Assembly (NCBI GenBank): GCA_037176885.1 | Contig: JAWWNJ010000004.1 | Coordinates: 1,054,001 to 1,118,000, forward strand | Reading direction: 5' to 3' | From: Favolaschia claudopus | Lineage: Eukaryota; Basidiomycota; Agaricomycetes; Agaricales; Mycenaceae | Length of the DNA stretch: 64,000 bases | Shown: one piece after another, positions 1-9,049 of the stretch | How positions within the stretch are numbered: position 1 is the stretch's first letter | Layout of the letters: each line of letters opens with the position of its first letter | Notes under the pieces: model-generated | The model's database searches: none | What the model was told of the DNA's origin: nothing | What the model saw: only the letters and a program-made list of their open reading frames with translations | Made by a program: the position numbers and the translations under genes

Positions 1-540
1 TCAATCCCCATCGAAATCTCCCCAACATGGGTAGAGCAACCAGGCCTAATGAGTGACATGCCCAGCAGTTAATGACCAGAAGGCAAAGGGAGGAAGCAGG
101 AGCAACGAGAAAGAGGGTAAGATAGCAGGAAGCGAGAGTGTGAGAAGGTGTTGGCAAACCAGGACAAGCAATCATGGCTTTGACTCCGACACCCAACGGC
201 TGAGGATTTGCAGCCATCCGTCCTCCTCCTCTGCTCCAACCACATCAGCCTTTGTTGCGACGTTCTCTACATGGGCTCCACCTCCACCTCTAGTCACTGT
301 CCCCACACAAGCTCCTGTGTCTGCTCCTGCAGCAACGCCGTCTGCTCCTGTTCTCCATGATGATGGAGGAGAATCTCCCACCTCCTCCTCGTCTCTAAGT
401 ACCCCTGACCTGCCATCGCTTCCAGAGAATGAGCAAAGGCCAGGGTAACTAATCTGCTATGCCGCCTCCATCTTCACTCCTTAACTATCATGGACATCTT
501 ATTTAGCGTGCTTGTTATTTATCTTAGCTCCTCTCGCTTT
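1..540. other. No gene recognised; left edge
   Basis: Open frames exist on both strands here, but they encode Ser/Pro/Thr/Ala-rich low-complexity peptides with no recognisable domain or convincing splice structure. The stretch 180-420 is rich in CTCC and CTGCTCC words, which produces the long open frames by composition. I see no RNA gene, repeat array or transposon end in it. Confidence 0.4.
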
Positions 541-549
541 CTTTATTTA

Positions 550-789
550 TTACATAAAATGGACGCGTGTAAGAGGATCAAGATTGATAAACATAAGACA
601 ATCACGAACCCAATTATCACCCTGACGATCGGAGTGAAGCACCAATGTCCCACGAGTGCCTTCAGAATGAAGATTGAAGTGGGTGAGGTCGCATGATGGA
701 AAAATGAGCACGTCTCCTGGCTGGAGGTCGAAGCAGAAGCCTGTCTCATACAGATGAAGCTCCCCGCCCTTGTATGTCCCAAACGGCAT
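550..789 (-). pseudogene. TET/JBP-like 2OG-Fe(II) dioxygenase fragment
   Basis: The minus frame encodes about 80 residues that read like the C-terminal half of a double-stranded beta-helix oxygenase. It starts with GTYKGGELHL, followed by the turn LQPGDVLIF, then LTHFNLHSEGTRGTLVLHS. In TET/JBP-type dioxygenases the late His (in LTHF) would bind iron and the Arg (in GTRGTL) would bind 2-oxoglutarate. The N-terminal HxD strand is not visible in a continuous frame. Basidiomycetes carry large families of such genes, often next to KDZ-type transposons, which fits this gene-poor stretch. The assignment rests on motif reading only; another jelly-roll protein is possible. It is probably a remnant, because no start, upstream exons or intact core can be assembled with confidence. 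Confidence 0.4.
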
Positions 790-1308
790 GACCAGACAGA
801 GTTTCTTGTTACCACCGTCTCGGTGCGCCTAGGTACATGCCCGAAGATAACCCTCTGAATGGGTAGCAAGGTGAGGAGGCATCAAGGGGTAGGTGCTCCA
901 CGAAAATGCTGAGCTCATTGTATGTTTGGGGCAAGTATTGTTTGAGCTGTACATATACGAATCAGTATACTGCAATGTAGATGAGAAAGATCACGCACTG
1001 CAACACGCAAGATCTCGAAAAGATCAGTGTACGCCTCCACTAGGGTATGGTATTCATTAGGATTCTTCATATCCTTGGAGCGATGAGCAGTGCGTTGTTC
1101 AAGATGACCCATCCCAGATGATCCCCCCGGACATTGTCAGGATGTGCTGCAGGTGCACCGGTGCCTTAAAAACAATGAGTGTTAAAAAATAACAGAGTCC
1201 TTCTCCACATATCTTGCGTACCAAGAATAATGACATGCAAGATATTGGAAGAATTCTTCCCTTGAATTCGCGTCCTTGAATTCACCTGGCATGCACGTAT
1301 AGATGGCA

Positions 1309-1580
1309 TCATTGAGGAGCTGCCGATACTCTTCCATGTCGTCGCTGTAATTGTGTTAAAACAGAATAGGGCGGCAAAAATATCATCAGCAGAAGGAGAT
1401 GTTCAGTGCATTCCATACCATTGAACATGTACCTCTCAGTATGATAGTATCCCATCCAGAACACATTGTACGCGCCGCTTCGAGTACACGGTTCATACAT
1501 ACCCTGAAGACGTGCAGGATGCTTTGTGTAGCCCAACTTTATAGCAGTCGCACCCAGAAGACGCTGTATGCTTTGTGGAT
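1309..1580 (-). pseudogene. T5orf172/MUG113-like domain fragment
   Basis: The minus frame reads LLGATAIKLGYTKHPARLQG, then CTRSGAYNVFWMGYYHTERY, then NGMECTEHLLL. A hydrophobic strand, (K)LGYT(K), a following P.RL and a later conserved Glu before a Leu-rich helix is the layout of T5orf172 domains (GIY-YIG nuclease superfamily), abundant in basidiomycete genomes. It is one exon-sized piece with no start or stop exon found. It lies about 0.5 kb upstream, on the same strand, of the dioxygenase-like fragment, so the two could be exons of one decayed gene or separate remnants. Function is unknown and the domain call is tentative. Confidence 0.28.
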
Positions 1581-1599
1581 TACGATTTGAGTGAGCGAA

Positions 1600-2330
1600 A
1601 TGAGAGATTTCGGTTTGCTTAACGAGTCCAACGATCTCGTTGAAATGGTATTGAAATTGGGGCGAATGGAATCCAACGTTGAAAGTTGTTGTCTAAAGAC
1701 CGAACAGGTTAGCCTGTTACCAAGGGTGAAGAAGAAACCAGTACATGACACTAAAATGATAAGGATTTCGCGGTGCAAGGGATGCAGCGACGAACGATCG
1801 CAACATTCAAAAGATATAAAAAAACATCACGCACTCGTCGAGTATATTGCTACTGATCTTGACATATTCCCCAAGCCTCGCCTTCCGACCAGCATGCAAG
1901 TTATCAAGCTATCATTATATCAGGCTATAGCATGAAGTCAATAAGCTCGTAACACACCTCGTATTGAAGATCTTCCAGATCCTGGGCTATACGCAACCTC
2001 AACCTTTTTGCGTTAAGAGTATGTGAATTCATTCCGATTCGCTTTGGTAACTGGCGACTTCGTCTTCTTGAATTTCCGCGGAGTCTTCAGAGGAAAGATA
2101 GAGGGTAGACGTGTTTTGGCCGGGTCAGAGAGGGATTTCCAGAGAGGCACTCTGGTGGAATCCCACACCAAATACCTCGTGAACAGTGTTGGACAGCTGC
2201 ATAGCCATCAGGTATGTTTTCACACATGGGTAAAAAAACGCACCACGTTTGTACACCATCGAAAATGCCGTCGCTCATTGCAATGTCGCCAAAGCCAAAA
2301 GCCAGGGTTGAGGACCACTCCCATGGCTGC
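1600..2330. other. No gene recognised
   Basis: Short open frames occur on both strands, but none gives a recognisable domain or a credible exon chain. The sequence is mixed and AT-richer than the gene-dense part of the window. Confidence 0.35.
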
Positions 2331-2333
2331 TCA

Positions 2334-2490
2334 AGTCCAATATTTAGCTGATACAACACAGCTAGGCCAAGTCCAAATCCAAATCCAATTCCAAGTCCAA
2401 CAAAGCTGATACCACACAGCTAACACAGAGTTCACACAAAATCTAAGTCCAATACCGTTGATACCACACAGACGGTCTTAAAGTCCAAAT
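2334..2490. repeat. Degenerate ~54-bp tandem repeat
   Basis: Three diverged units each carry GCTGATACCACACAGCTA or a close variant (starting near 2350, 2405 and 2458) and AAGTCCAA words. The second linker expands into a short run of CCAAAT/CCAATT hexamers at about 2375-2400. Read on the minus strand the core is AGCTGTGTGGTATCAGC, which includes the TGGTATCAG start of a typical initiator-Met-tRNA primer binding site. It may be a relic of an LTR boundary that was tandemly amplified. Confidence 0.5.
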
Positions 2491-2499
2491 TCACACTAA

Positions 2500-3400
2500 G
2501 AGTGGGCGCGAGTAGATTGAGAAACTTGTACAAAACGCTGAACAGAGCTCTTGGTATAGAGATGATATAGGATGTCAAGCCCTAGATCTCTGCCTTTATC
2601 GGGACGTTGGCCAGTTAAACCGACTCGCCCTAGCTAGGTCTGTCCAATAGGCATTCAGATAAATTATGATCCTTTGCTTCATCCCTGATCAAATATGTCC
2701 ATGATCAAATATGTCCAGTTTCGCTCGAGAACCCTTGATCCTGGTTTCCTCCTTGAGTCCTTTGTCTAGTTTACCGCAGAAACAGAAAGCTGAGCATCTA
2801 ACGGTTAATCAGATACCCATACTTCCTGGGTTTAGCCAGAGCAAGCATTACCTCGAGTTCGGCTTTGCTTGCTCCGAGGTAAGCTTAGTGACTCGTTGAT
2901 ATGGCTAAGTGACAGCGAATGTTCCGTAACTGTTTGGAGTGATGCCGTAGTCAGCCGTCATGATCGCAGCTCCTGCCAGTGATCAGACAACTCGGCCAGG
3001 CTTGTCAGAAGTCTAGCTAAGGTTGCTTGAGGACAAGGTGGTTGTTCCTTTAAGACATCCTGAGGGTCTAAGAGGCTTTATACTCTTAGTGAAACCCAAA
3101 CTGAGGAACGTCGCTTGGTCTGGTGATCTCCTCACGATGCGTCCGGATGTTGCCTTTTCAAATGGCCATGTCCTGGTTAGCTATACGGGACATATACTAA
3201 CCCTCTGGAGTGTAGTAGCCTTAGGCTAGATAGCAAAAGTGCAAATTTTAGCACTATTTCACTACCAGCCCAATAGCCTGCTTATCAACACTTTGAGTCA
3301 ATCATTACAACTGTGGAAACGTTAGTAGTACTGGAGGGTTGTCCCAACCTCACAAATCTCTATCTCGGCAAGGCCCAAGACTACGCCCCACCACCTCTTG
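2500..3400. other. No gene recognised; LTR-like composition
   Basis: There is no convincing coding frame. The stretch contains an exact 16-bp tandem duplication (2686-2717) and an imperfect inverted pair around 2838-2882 (GAGCAAGC.TTACCTCG against a mirrored copy). Composition and short inverted words resemble a decayed LTR, but I cannot define its ends. Confidence 0.3.
2686..2717. repeat. Perfect 16-bp tandem duplication
   Basis: TGATCAAATATGTCCA occurs twice in direct succession with no mismatch. A perfect short duplication in an otherwise decayed stretch suggests a recent slippage event. Confidence 0.85.
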
Positions 3401-3640
3401 CCACCCTCTTCTAACCGCCGCCCCCGAGTTTCGTCGATTGTGCTCCGGTTGACGTTGACGCCGACCCCGCGACTAGCCCTCCTGACGTCGGCTCACCCGC
3501 GCCACTCACCCACCCCGTCTCACCCGCCCATCTCGCGCCACTCACCACCCTCCCTCGCGCGCCACTTGCACACTCATCTCGTCTCGTCTCCCCGCGCCTG
3601 CGCCCGTCCTCCCACGCCACTCGCGCGCCCAGGATAGGCG
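3395..3640. repeat. C-rich low-complexity tract
   Basis: The tract is strongly biased to C with frequent CACCC, CGCGCCACT and TCTCG words. The proline/serine-rich peptide it could encode is a product of composition. No gene is called. Confidence 0.5.
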
Positions 3641-4146
3641 CCCACGGCCATGACCGATGATTCAGCGTTAAAAAGGGACTATGCTGTGCATGGCATTTCC
3701 GTTTTCGGACAAAGATTGATCTTACCTGTGCGCAAGATACAGTAAGATCGTTCATGGGCAATACAGATTTAAAGAGGACTCGGAGTTAGAAGCAATTTGT
3801 TGTAGCATATATTGAACTAAACAGAATTGGATAAAAAGACAGTAAGAATTCAAGACACAGATCAAGCTCGGTGTCCACGATTTAATCCCCAGCAAATTAC
3901 CAGAATTGCCTTCTGTGCCTTTGGGTTGATAATAAGACGTCAGATGCGTCAATATATGGTGTGGTTCAATGATACAAAAATTGTTTGACGGATCTGTTGA
4001 AACTGCAATTGCTTGGAACAGATTCAAGGAATGATAGGGAGTTTTTTGGATGGCACTAAGGTGGAGAGGCTTGTACTTCTCAACCAGAAAAAAAATTGGG
4101 GAACAAGAATTTGCCAAATCTCCCAGTGCAACGTGTTGTAAAGGAC

Positions 4147-4258
4147 ATAGGATCAGTAGGATCATGTATCAATGATAGGATCATAAAGGATCAAAGGGAT
4201 GCATAGGATCAGTAGGATCAGATATTGATGATAGGATCATAAAGGATCAAAGTGGTGA
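4147..4258. repeat. Two 56-bp tandem units inside the copia LTR
   Basis: The block beginning ATAGGATCAGTAGGATCA and ending in AGGATCATAAAGGATCAAAG occurs twice, at about 4147-4202 and 4203-4258, with a few substitutions. GGATCA words are reiterated inside each unit. The units lie just inside the predicted LTR end at 4305, so they belong to the U3 side of the 3' LTR of the minus-strand copia element. Confidence 0.75.
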
Positions 4259-4305
4259 CACTCATCAGAGTGAGAGATGTCAGAGGCAAAACCCACATTC
4301 CAACA

Positions 4306-4320
4306 CTCCCCCGTGACGAG
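4306..4320 (-). mobile_element. Copia polypurine tract and start of 3' LTR
   Basis: On the minus strand the sequence runs CTCGTCACGGGGGAG and then TGTTGGAATGTGGG, i.e. a purine tract immediately followed by TGTTG, the usual start of an LTR. It lies just after the stop codon of the RNase H fragment, exactly where the polypurine tract of a Ty1/copia element should be. The LTR therefore begins at 4305 and extends towards lower coordinates; its far end is not resolved. Confidence 0.7.
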
Positions 4321-4331
4321 ACAAGTCTCGC

Positions 4332-4604
4332 TCATCTCTCCCGTAATCCTATCAGACCACGCATCTTTTCCACAAGAGGACGTGCAAGGGCCTTAGTTAG
4401 GATATCTGCAAGTTGATCTCCAGTGGGAATATAGTCTACAGAGATGAACCGTTTGGCAACTTGATCTCTGAGCCAGTAAAAGGCCAAGTCCAAGTGCTTC
4501 ATACATCCATGGTGCTCAGGATTCTTAGCAACCTGGATTGCAGACTGGTTGTCCATGAGGAGAAGGGAAGGGCCAGACACTCCAGCAAAAGACAGAAAAC
4601 CTCA
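4332..4604 (-). pseudogene. Ty1/copia polyprotein, RNase H tail
   Basis: The fragment encodes the C-terminal end of a copia Gag-Pol polyprotein: LLLMDNQSAIQVAKNPEHHG, then a KHLDLAFYWLRDQV segment, then YIPTGDQLADILTKAL and a short tail ending in a stop. These are the signature blocks of the copia RNase H end (DNQSAI, HIDxxxHxxR-like, DxxTK). The frame is closed by an in-frame TGA a few codons upstream of the first conserved residue, and no reverse transcriptase is found further upstream, so this is a 5'-truncated dead copy. It directly precedes its polypurine tract and LTR. Confidence 0.9.
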
Positions 4605-4609
4605 CCAGC

Positions 4610-5730
4610 ACCCAACCCTTGCCGCAAAGCAAGCTTATGACCCACTCCGGTAAGCACAAACCAGTGCTCGAAGAATTCAAGTTGCAGCCTAAGACAAAAC
4701 AAAACAAGGTCAGCGTTGCAAAGAAATATCAAGGTTGAAAGGAAACATCGAAACCAAAAAAAACGCGAACGTGACATGCAGAAGAAACCAGTCAGACAAG
4801 TTGAAAACAAAAGAAAGATCGAAATGACAGGATCTGGAAACAAAGTGAAATGCATTCAAAGCCCACCACCCTCGATAACACACATCTCTTCCGAATCCAT
4901 GCACCCTGCTTTCTGAAGGATAGGGAAGGATGAGAATAAGCATATTTCAACCAAGGAAATGACAATACCGCTGTTGGAGAACCCAAGACAACCAGTCGGA
5001 TGTGTAGCTCAATTACCTGAAGCAACTCGAGCGAGGCGCTGAAAATGAGACTCAACCTTGTCCAGGGGAGACAACACAAAAAGGAGAGCTTACCGGAAGC
5101 TGAATTGGAACGATAGTACCCAAACGTTGCTTGAAATCAAGTCGATGAACTTAGCTTGTCGAAGATATTAGTACCAGTTCAAGCTAGTTATTGGAAACCA
5201 ACACCTTTGAGACTGTCAAAGGGTAGGGTCACCATAGCGCTGAACCAATAAAAAGGTTACTTACCCGTCCACATCATGCAGTTGTACACAAACTGGCCTA
5301 GTCTCGGCCTTCAACAGATCCAAAATTCAAGTCCGCTGGTTTTCGTTTCAGCGCTAGTACAAAGCTTTTCGGCATTCAATCCAAAGGGCGGAGTTGAATG
5401 TCGATTCAAACTGCTATCGTCTCAGTCTTCCTGAATGCGAGTGTCAAGCCAGTAAAGAGTGAAACATCAGGTAAAACTGGAACACACCGCCATCAGCCAA
5501 CATAGCAAACTGCTCCTCGCTTGGCTCTGGACCACATCCTCCTCCACCTGACACAGGGACGGGTGCGTCGATATCTACTCATTACTATTCAGCTTAGAAC
5601 TCCAAGGTAGATTGAAGAGGATGGAAGAGAACAAAACTTGATCTTCCATATGCGCAAACAACCACTGAATTGCTTTGCAAGCGCCCCGCCCAGCATACGG
5701 GGCGCGTCCTGGGCTTGATTGTACAAGTTG
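4610..5730. other. No gene recognised
   Basis: Open frames on the minus strand (for example 4499-4855) encode Phe/Leu/Cys-rich peptides without domain character. Several donor- and acceptor-like words occur, so a diverged multi-exon gene cannot be excluded, but I could not assemble one. No reverse transcriptase or integrase of the truncated copia element is present. Confidence 0.35.
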
Positions 5731-5739
5731 TGGTTTCCG

Positions 5740-6990
5740 AGCGTAGATGGGACCACAGCCGTGGGTTTTGTGGAAGAGAACAACTTTGGGGTGGTGGTTG
5801 TATGAGTGAGTTTCGAGGTGAAGGAGCAGGAGCTGCCGGAGAAACTGAGGGTCTTGAAGGGCGCGGTTAATAGTTTCTGTGGGGTGTGGAGGGAATTGAG
5901 GGTGGAAGAGTCTTCAGAAGCGGATGTTCTGAGGGAGGAGCTGGGGCCAGAATTGGAGGCCGTTGTGACGGCGTTGTCGGACGCGCACCCTCCGTCGCTT
6001 AGGTTTGCAATTGACAACATCGCACCGCCAGTACAGCTTGTGGATCCTTCGTCAGCAGGGGAAGGACACAAATCACGCAAGAAGCAGGTATGTGTGATCA
6101 TCGAAGGAACAGTGGGTAAGTCAATCTCGGACTAGACGCCAAAGATTGTGAGGCGTTTGGAGGGCATCTGGAAAGTGGGGGAGGAGCCTCCAATGGGGGT
6201 TGATGAGGTGGTGAGGTTGGAATCGCCGCAACAGAGTAGGGAGGAGCGGGAAGACGGCGCACTCGGGCGGTTGGCTCGGGGGCATAGGTGGCTCGCAGAA
6301 GAGGCGGAGCAGTCGGGTAGAATGGGTATGGAGATATTATTCCTGGTAGGTGGTCTTGGTGATGTTTGTTTAGTATGATGGAATGCGGGCGCAGTCGTGT
6401 GGACGGCCTGTTACGGGGGTGCAGGAGTTTATGCTTGTTGCGACGAGGATGAGGGGGATTGGCTTGTGCAGGCAGAGCGGGTAAGTGGACTTGCTGAGTG
6501 GCTAGGATTGGAGGGGGCTGATGGTTTTCAGTCGATCTCTAGGCAGCAGGCCGTCCAGGGGGGGGGGCCCGTTTGTTGCGAGGGTTGATATTGTGTGCCA
6601 TCGATTTTGGAAGCACCTGGAGTGCTCTTACGCATGATAGACGAGAGGGCTGTTTGAGGGCACTCTACCAGGAGATAGTGGTACGTACTCTGCATGGATT
6701 GAGGGTGCTGGCAGCTGAATTTGAGGCAGAAGGGCAAAGAGTATGAGTATTGGAAGAAGGGCTATCTGCGGCAGAACGCGGGGCCGCGCCTAAAGTTGGC
6801 GAACCTGTTCAGGGCAGTGCGCGGGTTTGATCTCTTGTGCCGATAAGAGCGCTCATTGGTCTTGAGCAGGTGGGAGTGCATTTTGTACTGGACCCATTTT
6901 GGAGCGTGGCGAGGCTTGCAGAGGGTAGGACAACGGCGGAATTCCTCGAGATCTTGGGAAGCCTGCTGAGTGAGTGGGAAGATTTATAAA
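5740..6990 (+). pseudogene. Decayed unknown protein gene (stops, frameshifts)
   Basis: A charged, helical-looking protein can be followed on the plus strand across several inactivating changes. One frame runs through an in-frame TGA at 5803-5805 and a TAG at 6133-6135, with protein-like sequence on both sides (for example LPEKLRVLKGAV, then VRRLEGIWKVGEEPPMGVDE and ARGHRWLAEEAEQSGRMGME). The reading must then shift to reach QEFMLVATRMRGIGLC, shift again to VSGLAEWLGLEGADGFQSIS, pass a G9 run near 6557, and shift again to KLANLFRAVRGFDLL and VGVHFVLDPFWSVARLAEGR, ending at a TAA near 6988. I do not recognise the family. Introns could explain some shifts but not the two stops inside a continuous frame. 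It borders the short-element cluster. Confidence 0.5.
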
Positions 6991-7141
6991 CGGAACGGTA
7001 TCCAGACAACCGCGCTGCCGCAATTTCGCGTTTCATGAGGATTTGGCAAAGTTTGCGAGGCGGATGTTGTTGCTGCACCCGGTTCGCGTTGGGTGATTTG
7101 CAGTGAGGAAGCAAGAAGAAAAAATTTAGGAGAAAGGACTA

Positions 7142-7186
7142 CTAGACCCCGAGTCGAGCAGGGAATTTTGGCCAATGTGACAGACA
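7142..7186 (-). repeat. Short hairpin element, short form, copy 1
   Basis: Minus-strand reading: a CTGTCTGTCA-like left end, a short linker, then a hairpin CCCTG-CTCGACT-CGGGG in which all five stem pairs form. It lacks the ~40-base centre of the long copies and has lost most of its right end. Confidence 0.45.
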
Positions 7187-7451
7187 GATTTTGGTGGTTT
7201 GGGGGAGGCGAGAAACCAATAAGGTGACAGGGTTGGGAGGGGAAAAATGGTAAGAGAGAGACAGAAAATTGAGTCGAGCGTATGAATTTATAGGGGAGGA
7301 TTTTTGGTGGGGTCAAATGAGATTTCCTGGCCGCAGGTGTTGTGAATGGTAAGGGTAGGCGGGCAGGGAAAAAGCAAAATCCAGGTTTTAATCTTCAAAG
7401 ACCTCTGCCAGAATTGAACAGGGGGCGTTTTTTTGGGGGCTGTATTGGGGG

Positions 7452-7530
7452 GACTGCATGGTGTTGAACGGGGGATTTCAGCTGAAACTGAAGTAGAGAA
7501 TCCAGCCATGAGTTGCCGAGTTTACAGACA
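7452..7530 (-). repeat. Short hairpin element, long form, copy 2
   Basis: Minus-strand reading starts TGTCTGTAAACTCGGCAACTCATGG and ends with CCCCGTTCAACACCATGCAGTC. Left end, CGGC-containing block and the GTTCAA core are kept; the hairpin's right arm is decayed. A second partial GTTCAA block (GAATTGAACAGGGGG on plus) lies nearby at about 7411. Confidence 0.45.
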
Positions 7531-7750
7531 GGGTTTTAAATGTGTTGGGTTGGGCGTTCTTGGGGTGGGTCAGAGATGGAATGAGTGTAGGTAGTAGTAG
7601 TTTGTGGGGCTCTCACGATTGAAATTATGTTCCCATGGTTGAAATCCAACGGGGGCAAATCCAATGTGTATATTGCTAAATGCAATATATATCTGTAACT
7701 TGGATGTAGAAAAGATGACAGGGGGGATAAAAGAATGTTTCTTGTTTGGA

Positions 7751-7838
7751 ATGTCTTCCCCTCGATTTGAGCAAGGAGTTTCGGTTTGAGGGAAGGAAGA
7801 GCAGTGGGGACCTCACTGGGTGCCAGGTCTGCAGATAG
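7751..7838 (-). repeat. Short hairpin element, long form, copy 3
   Basis: Minus-strand reading: ATCTGCAGACCTGGCACCCAGTG, a pyrimidine-rich centre, then hairpin CCTTG-CTCAAAT-CGAGG (all five pairs) and GGAAGACA. It shares TCTGCAGACCTGGC exactly with copy 4, which supports common origin. Confidence 0.55.
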
Positions 7839-7955
7839 TGAGCTTAGTTGTGGTGGATTGAGGTCGAAGGGGTGCAGACGGAAAAAGGGAGAGCACCCGC
7901 GGCTTCAGTGCCAATCAGAAAGAAGAAAAAACCTGCTCCTGGCCAGAAATTGGAA

Positions 7956-8032
7956 GTCCGCACTCCGGTTTGAACGGGGAAGTTTGGTGTGAGTGTGAAA
8001 AGGGCAACCGATTGTTGGCCAGGTCTGCAGAC
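7956..8032 (-). repeat. Short hairpin element, long form, copy 4 (77 nt)
   Basis: Minus-strand reading begins GTCTGCA and ends TGCGGAC, which pair over all seven positions (one G-T). Between them are GACCTGGCCAACAATCGG, a pyrimidine-rich centre and a T-arm-like block CCCCGTTCAAACCGGAG. Length, complementary ends and a GTTCAAACC core at the position of a tRNA B box make it look like a tRNA, but D and anticodon arms do not fold properly. Confidence 0.65.
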
Positions 8033-8301
8033 TGCTCCTCGTGCGGGGGGCAGGTTAAGTAGGACGGGTAAAGGGGATGTAAGGAATTGAGCGCGGAGTC
8101 CGGATCTCCGTCGCGGAAAAAGAGATAGGCGGGTCATCATGGGATGTCAGATCAGACTGTTTGATTTGAACAAGGCGTTGCGCTGAACCATGGCGCAAAG
8201 ACATCGCAGGTTCCGACTGTTGACGCGTTGATTTTCTTGTGGTGGAAAGAATGCTGAGGAGGAGGTAAATGTTAAAAAGGTGATATCAGGCAGACTTATA
8301 A

Positions 8302-8383
8302 ATCTGCACCCGGGGGTCGAACCGGGAAGGTTTGGCATGAATGGAAAGTGGAAGGGCCGTATTGGACGCCGGTCCTGCAGACA
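8302..8383 (-). repeat. Short hairpin element, long form, copy 5
   Basis: Minus-strand reading: TGTCTGCAGGACCGGCGTCC, centre, CCAAACCTTCCCGGTTCGAC, then CCCGGGTGCAGA. The first and last seven bases pair. The core GGTTCGA is the closest of all copies to a real tRNA B box. Confidence 0.65.
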
Positions 8384-8472
8384 GTGGTTGACTTGTAGTT
8401 GTGTGGGGGCTTGGTTAGTGAATGGCGGGCGGCAAATTCTGGCGCCAAAAAGCGAGTCAGCTTGGTGCTTAC

Positions 8473-8553
8473 GGTCTGCACCCCAGTTTGAATGGAGAGG
8501 TTCGGCATAAGATGAATTGAAAGGGCAGCATTGCTCGCCGGTTTCTACGGACC
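8473..8553 (-). repeat. Short hairpin element, long form, copy 6
   Basis: Minus-strand reading: GGTCCGTAGAAACCGGCGAG, centre, GCCGAACCTCTCCATTCAAA, then CTGGGGTGCAGACC. The ends pair over eight positions with one mismatch and the hairpin CTCCA-TTCAAAC-TGGGG has all five pairs. Confidence 0.65.
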
Positions 8554-8761
8554 TTGGTCAACTTGATATTTGCGGAAAGATTGGGGATGTGAGAGTTCTT
8601 ATAAAGTGAGATGTAATTAATGCCCGATATGGGGGATTCAAAAAGCGTGAACGTGTTTGACCAGAGGTTGGGGAATGGCGAGGTGTTGTTTGAGAAATAG
8701 GGGAGTAGACGAGAAGACGTGAAAAAAAAAGAAAAAAAAACTTGGTTTGTGTTATTGGGCA

Positions 8762-8842
8762 TGTCTGCACCCCGATTTGAACGGGGAAAGGTTGGCTTGG
8801 AAGAAGGTGGAGAATGCTCACTGTTTGCCGGTCTTGCAAACA
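8762..8842 (-). repeat. Short hairpin element, long form, copy 7
   Basis: Minus-strand reading: TGTTTGCAAGACCGGCAAAC, centre, AAGCCAACCTTTCCCCGTTC, then AAATCGGGGTGCAGACA. The eight-base ends TGTTTGCA and TGCAGACA pair at every position (one T-G), and the CCCCG-TTCAAAT-CGGGG hairpin is perfect. This is the best preserved copy. Confidence 0.7.
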
Positions 8843-8980
8843 GTTATTTCTAAGAGTGTGAGTATGTGAAGGGTGGTTAGTGATTGAAATATAGGAAGCT
8901 GATTGTTGTGGGAAGGGGGAAATTTTGAGGCAAGAGTTAAAAAGGTCACGGGCTAAAAGGTCATCAATACAATATCCGTA

Positions 8981-9045
8981 TGTCGGCGCCCGGATTGAAC
9001 GGGGGAGCGGGCGTTGATGAAGGTGGCAACTCGTGCCACAAACAG
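8981..9045 (-). repeat. Short hairpin element, copy 8
   Basis: Minus-strand reading: TCTGTTTGTGGCACGAGTTG, a shortened centre, then CCCCCGTTCAATCCGGGCGC and CGACA. The ends pair with one or two mismatches; the stem is reduced to CCCG/CGGG. Confidence 0.5.
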
Positions 9046-9049
9046 ACTG

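Noticed and set aside
3398..3637. Pro/Ser/His-rich open frame
   Set aside because: It follows from a C-rich low-complexity tract; no splice structure or homology signal.
5589..6101. 170-residue minus-strand Ser/Thr-rich frame
   Set aside because: It is antisense to the decayed plus-strand gene, whose plus reading is more protein-like across several segments.
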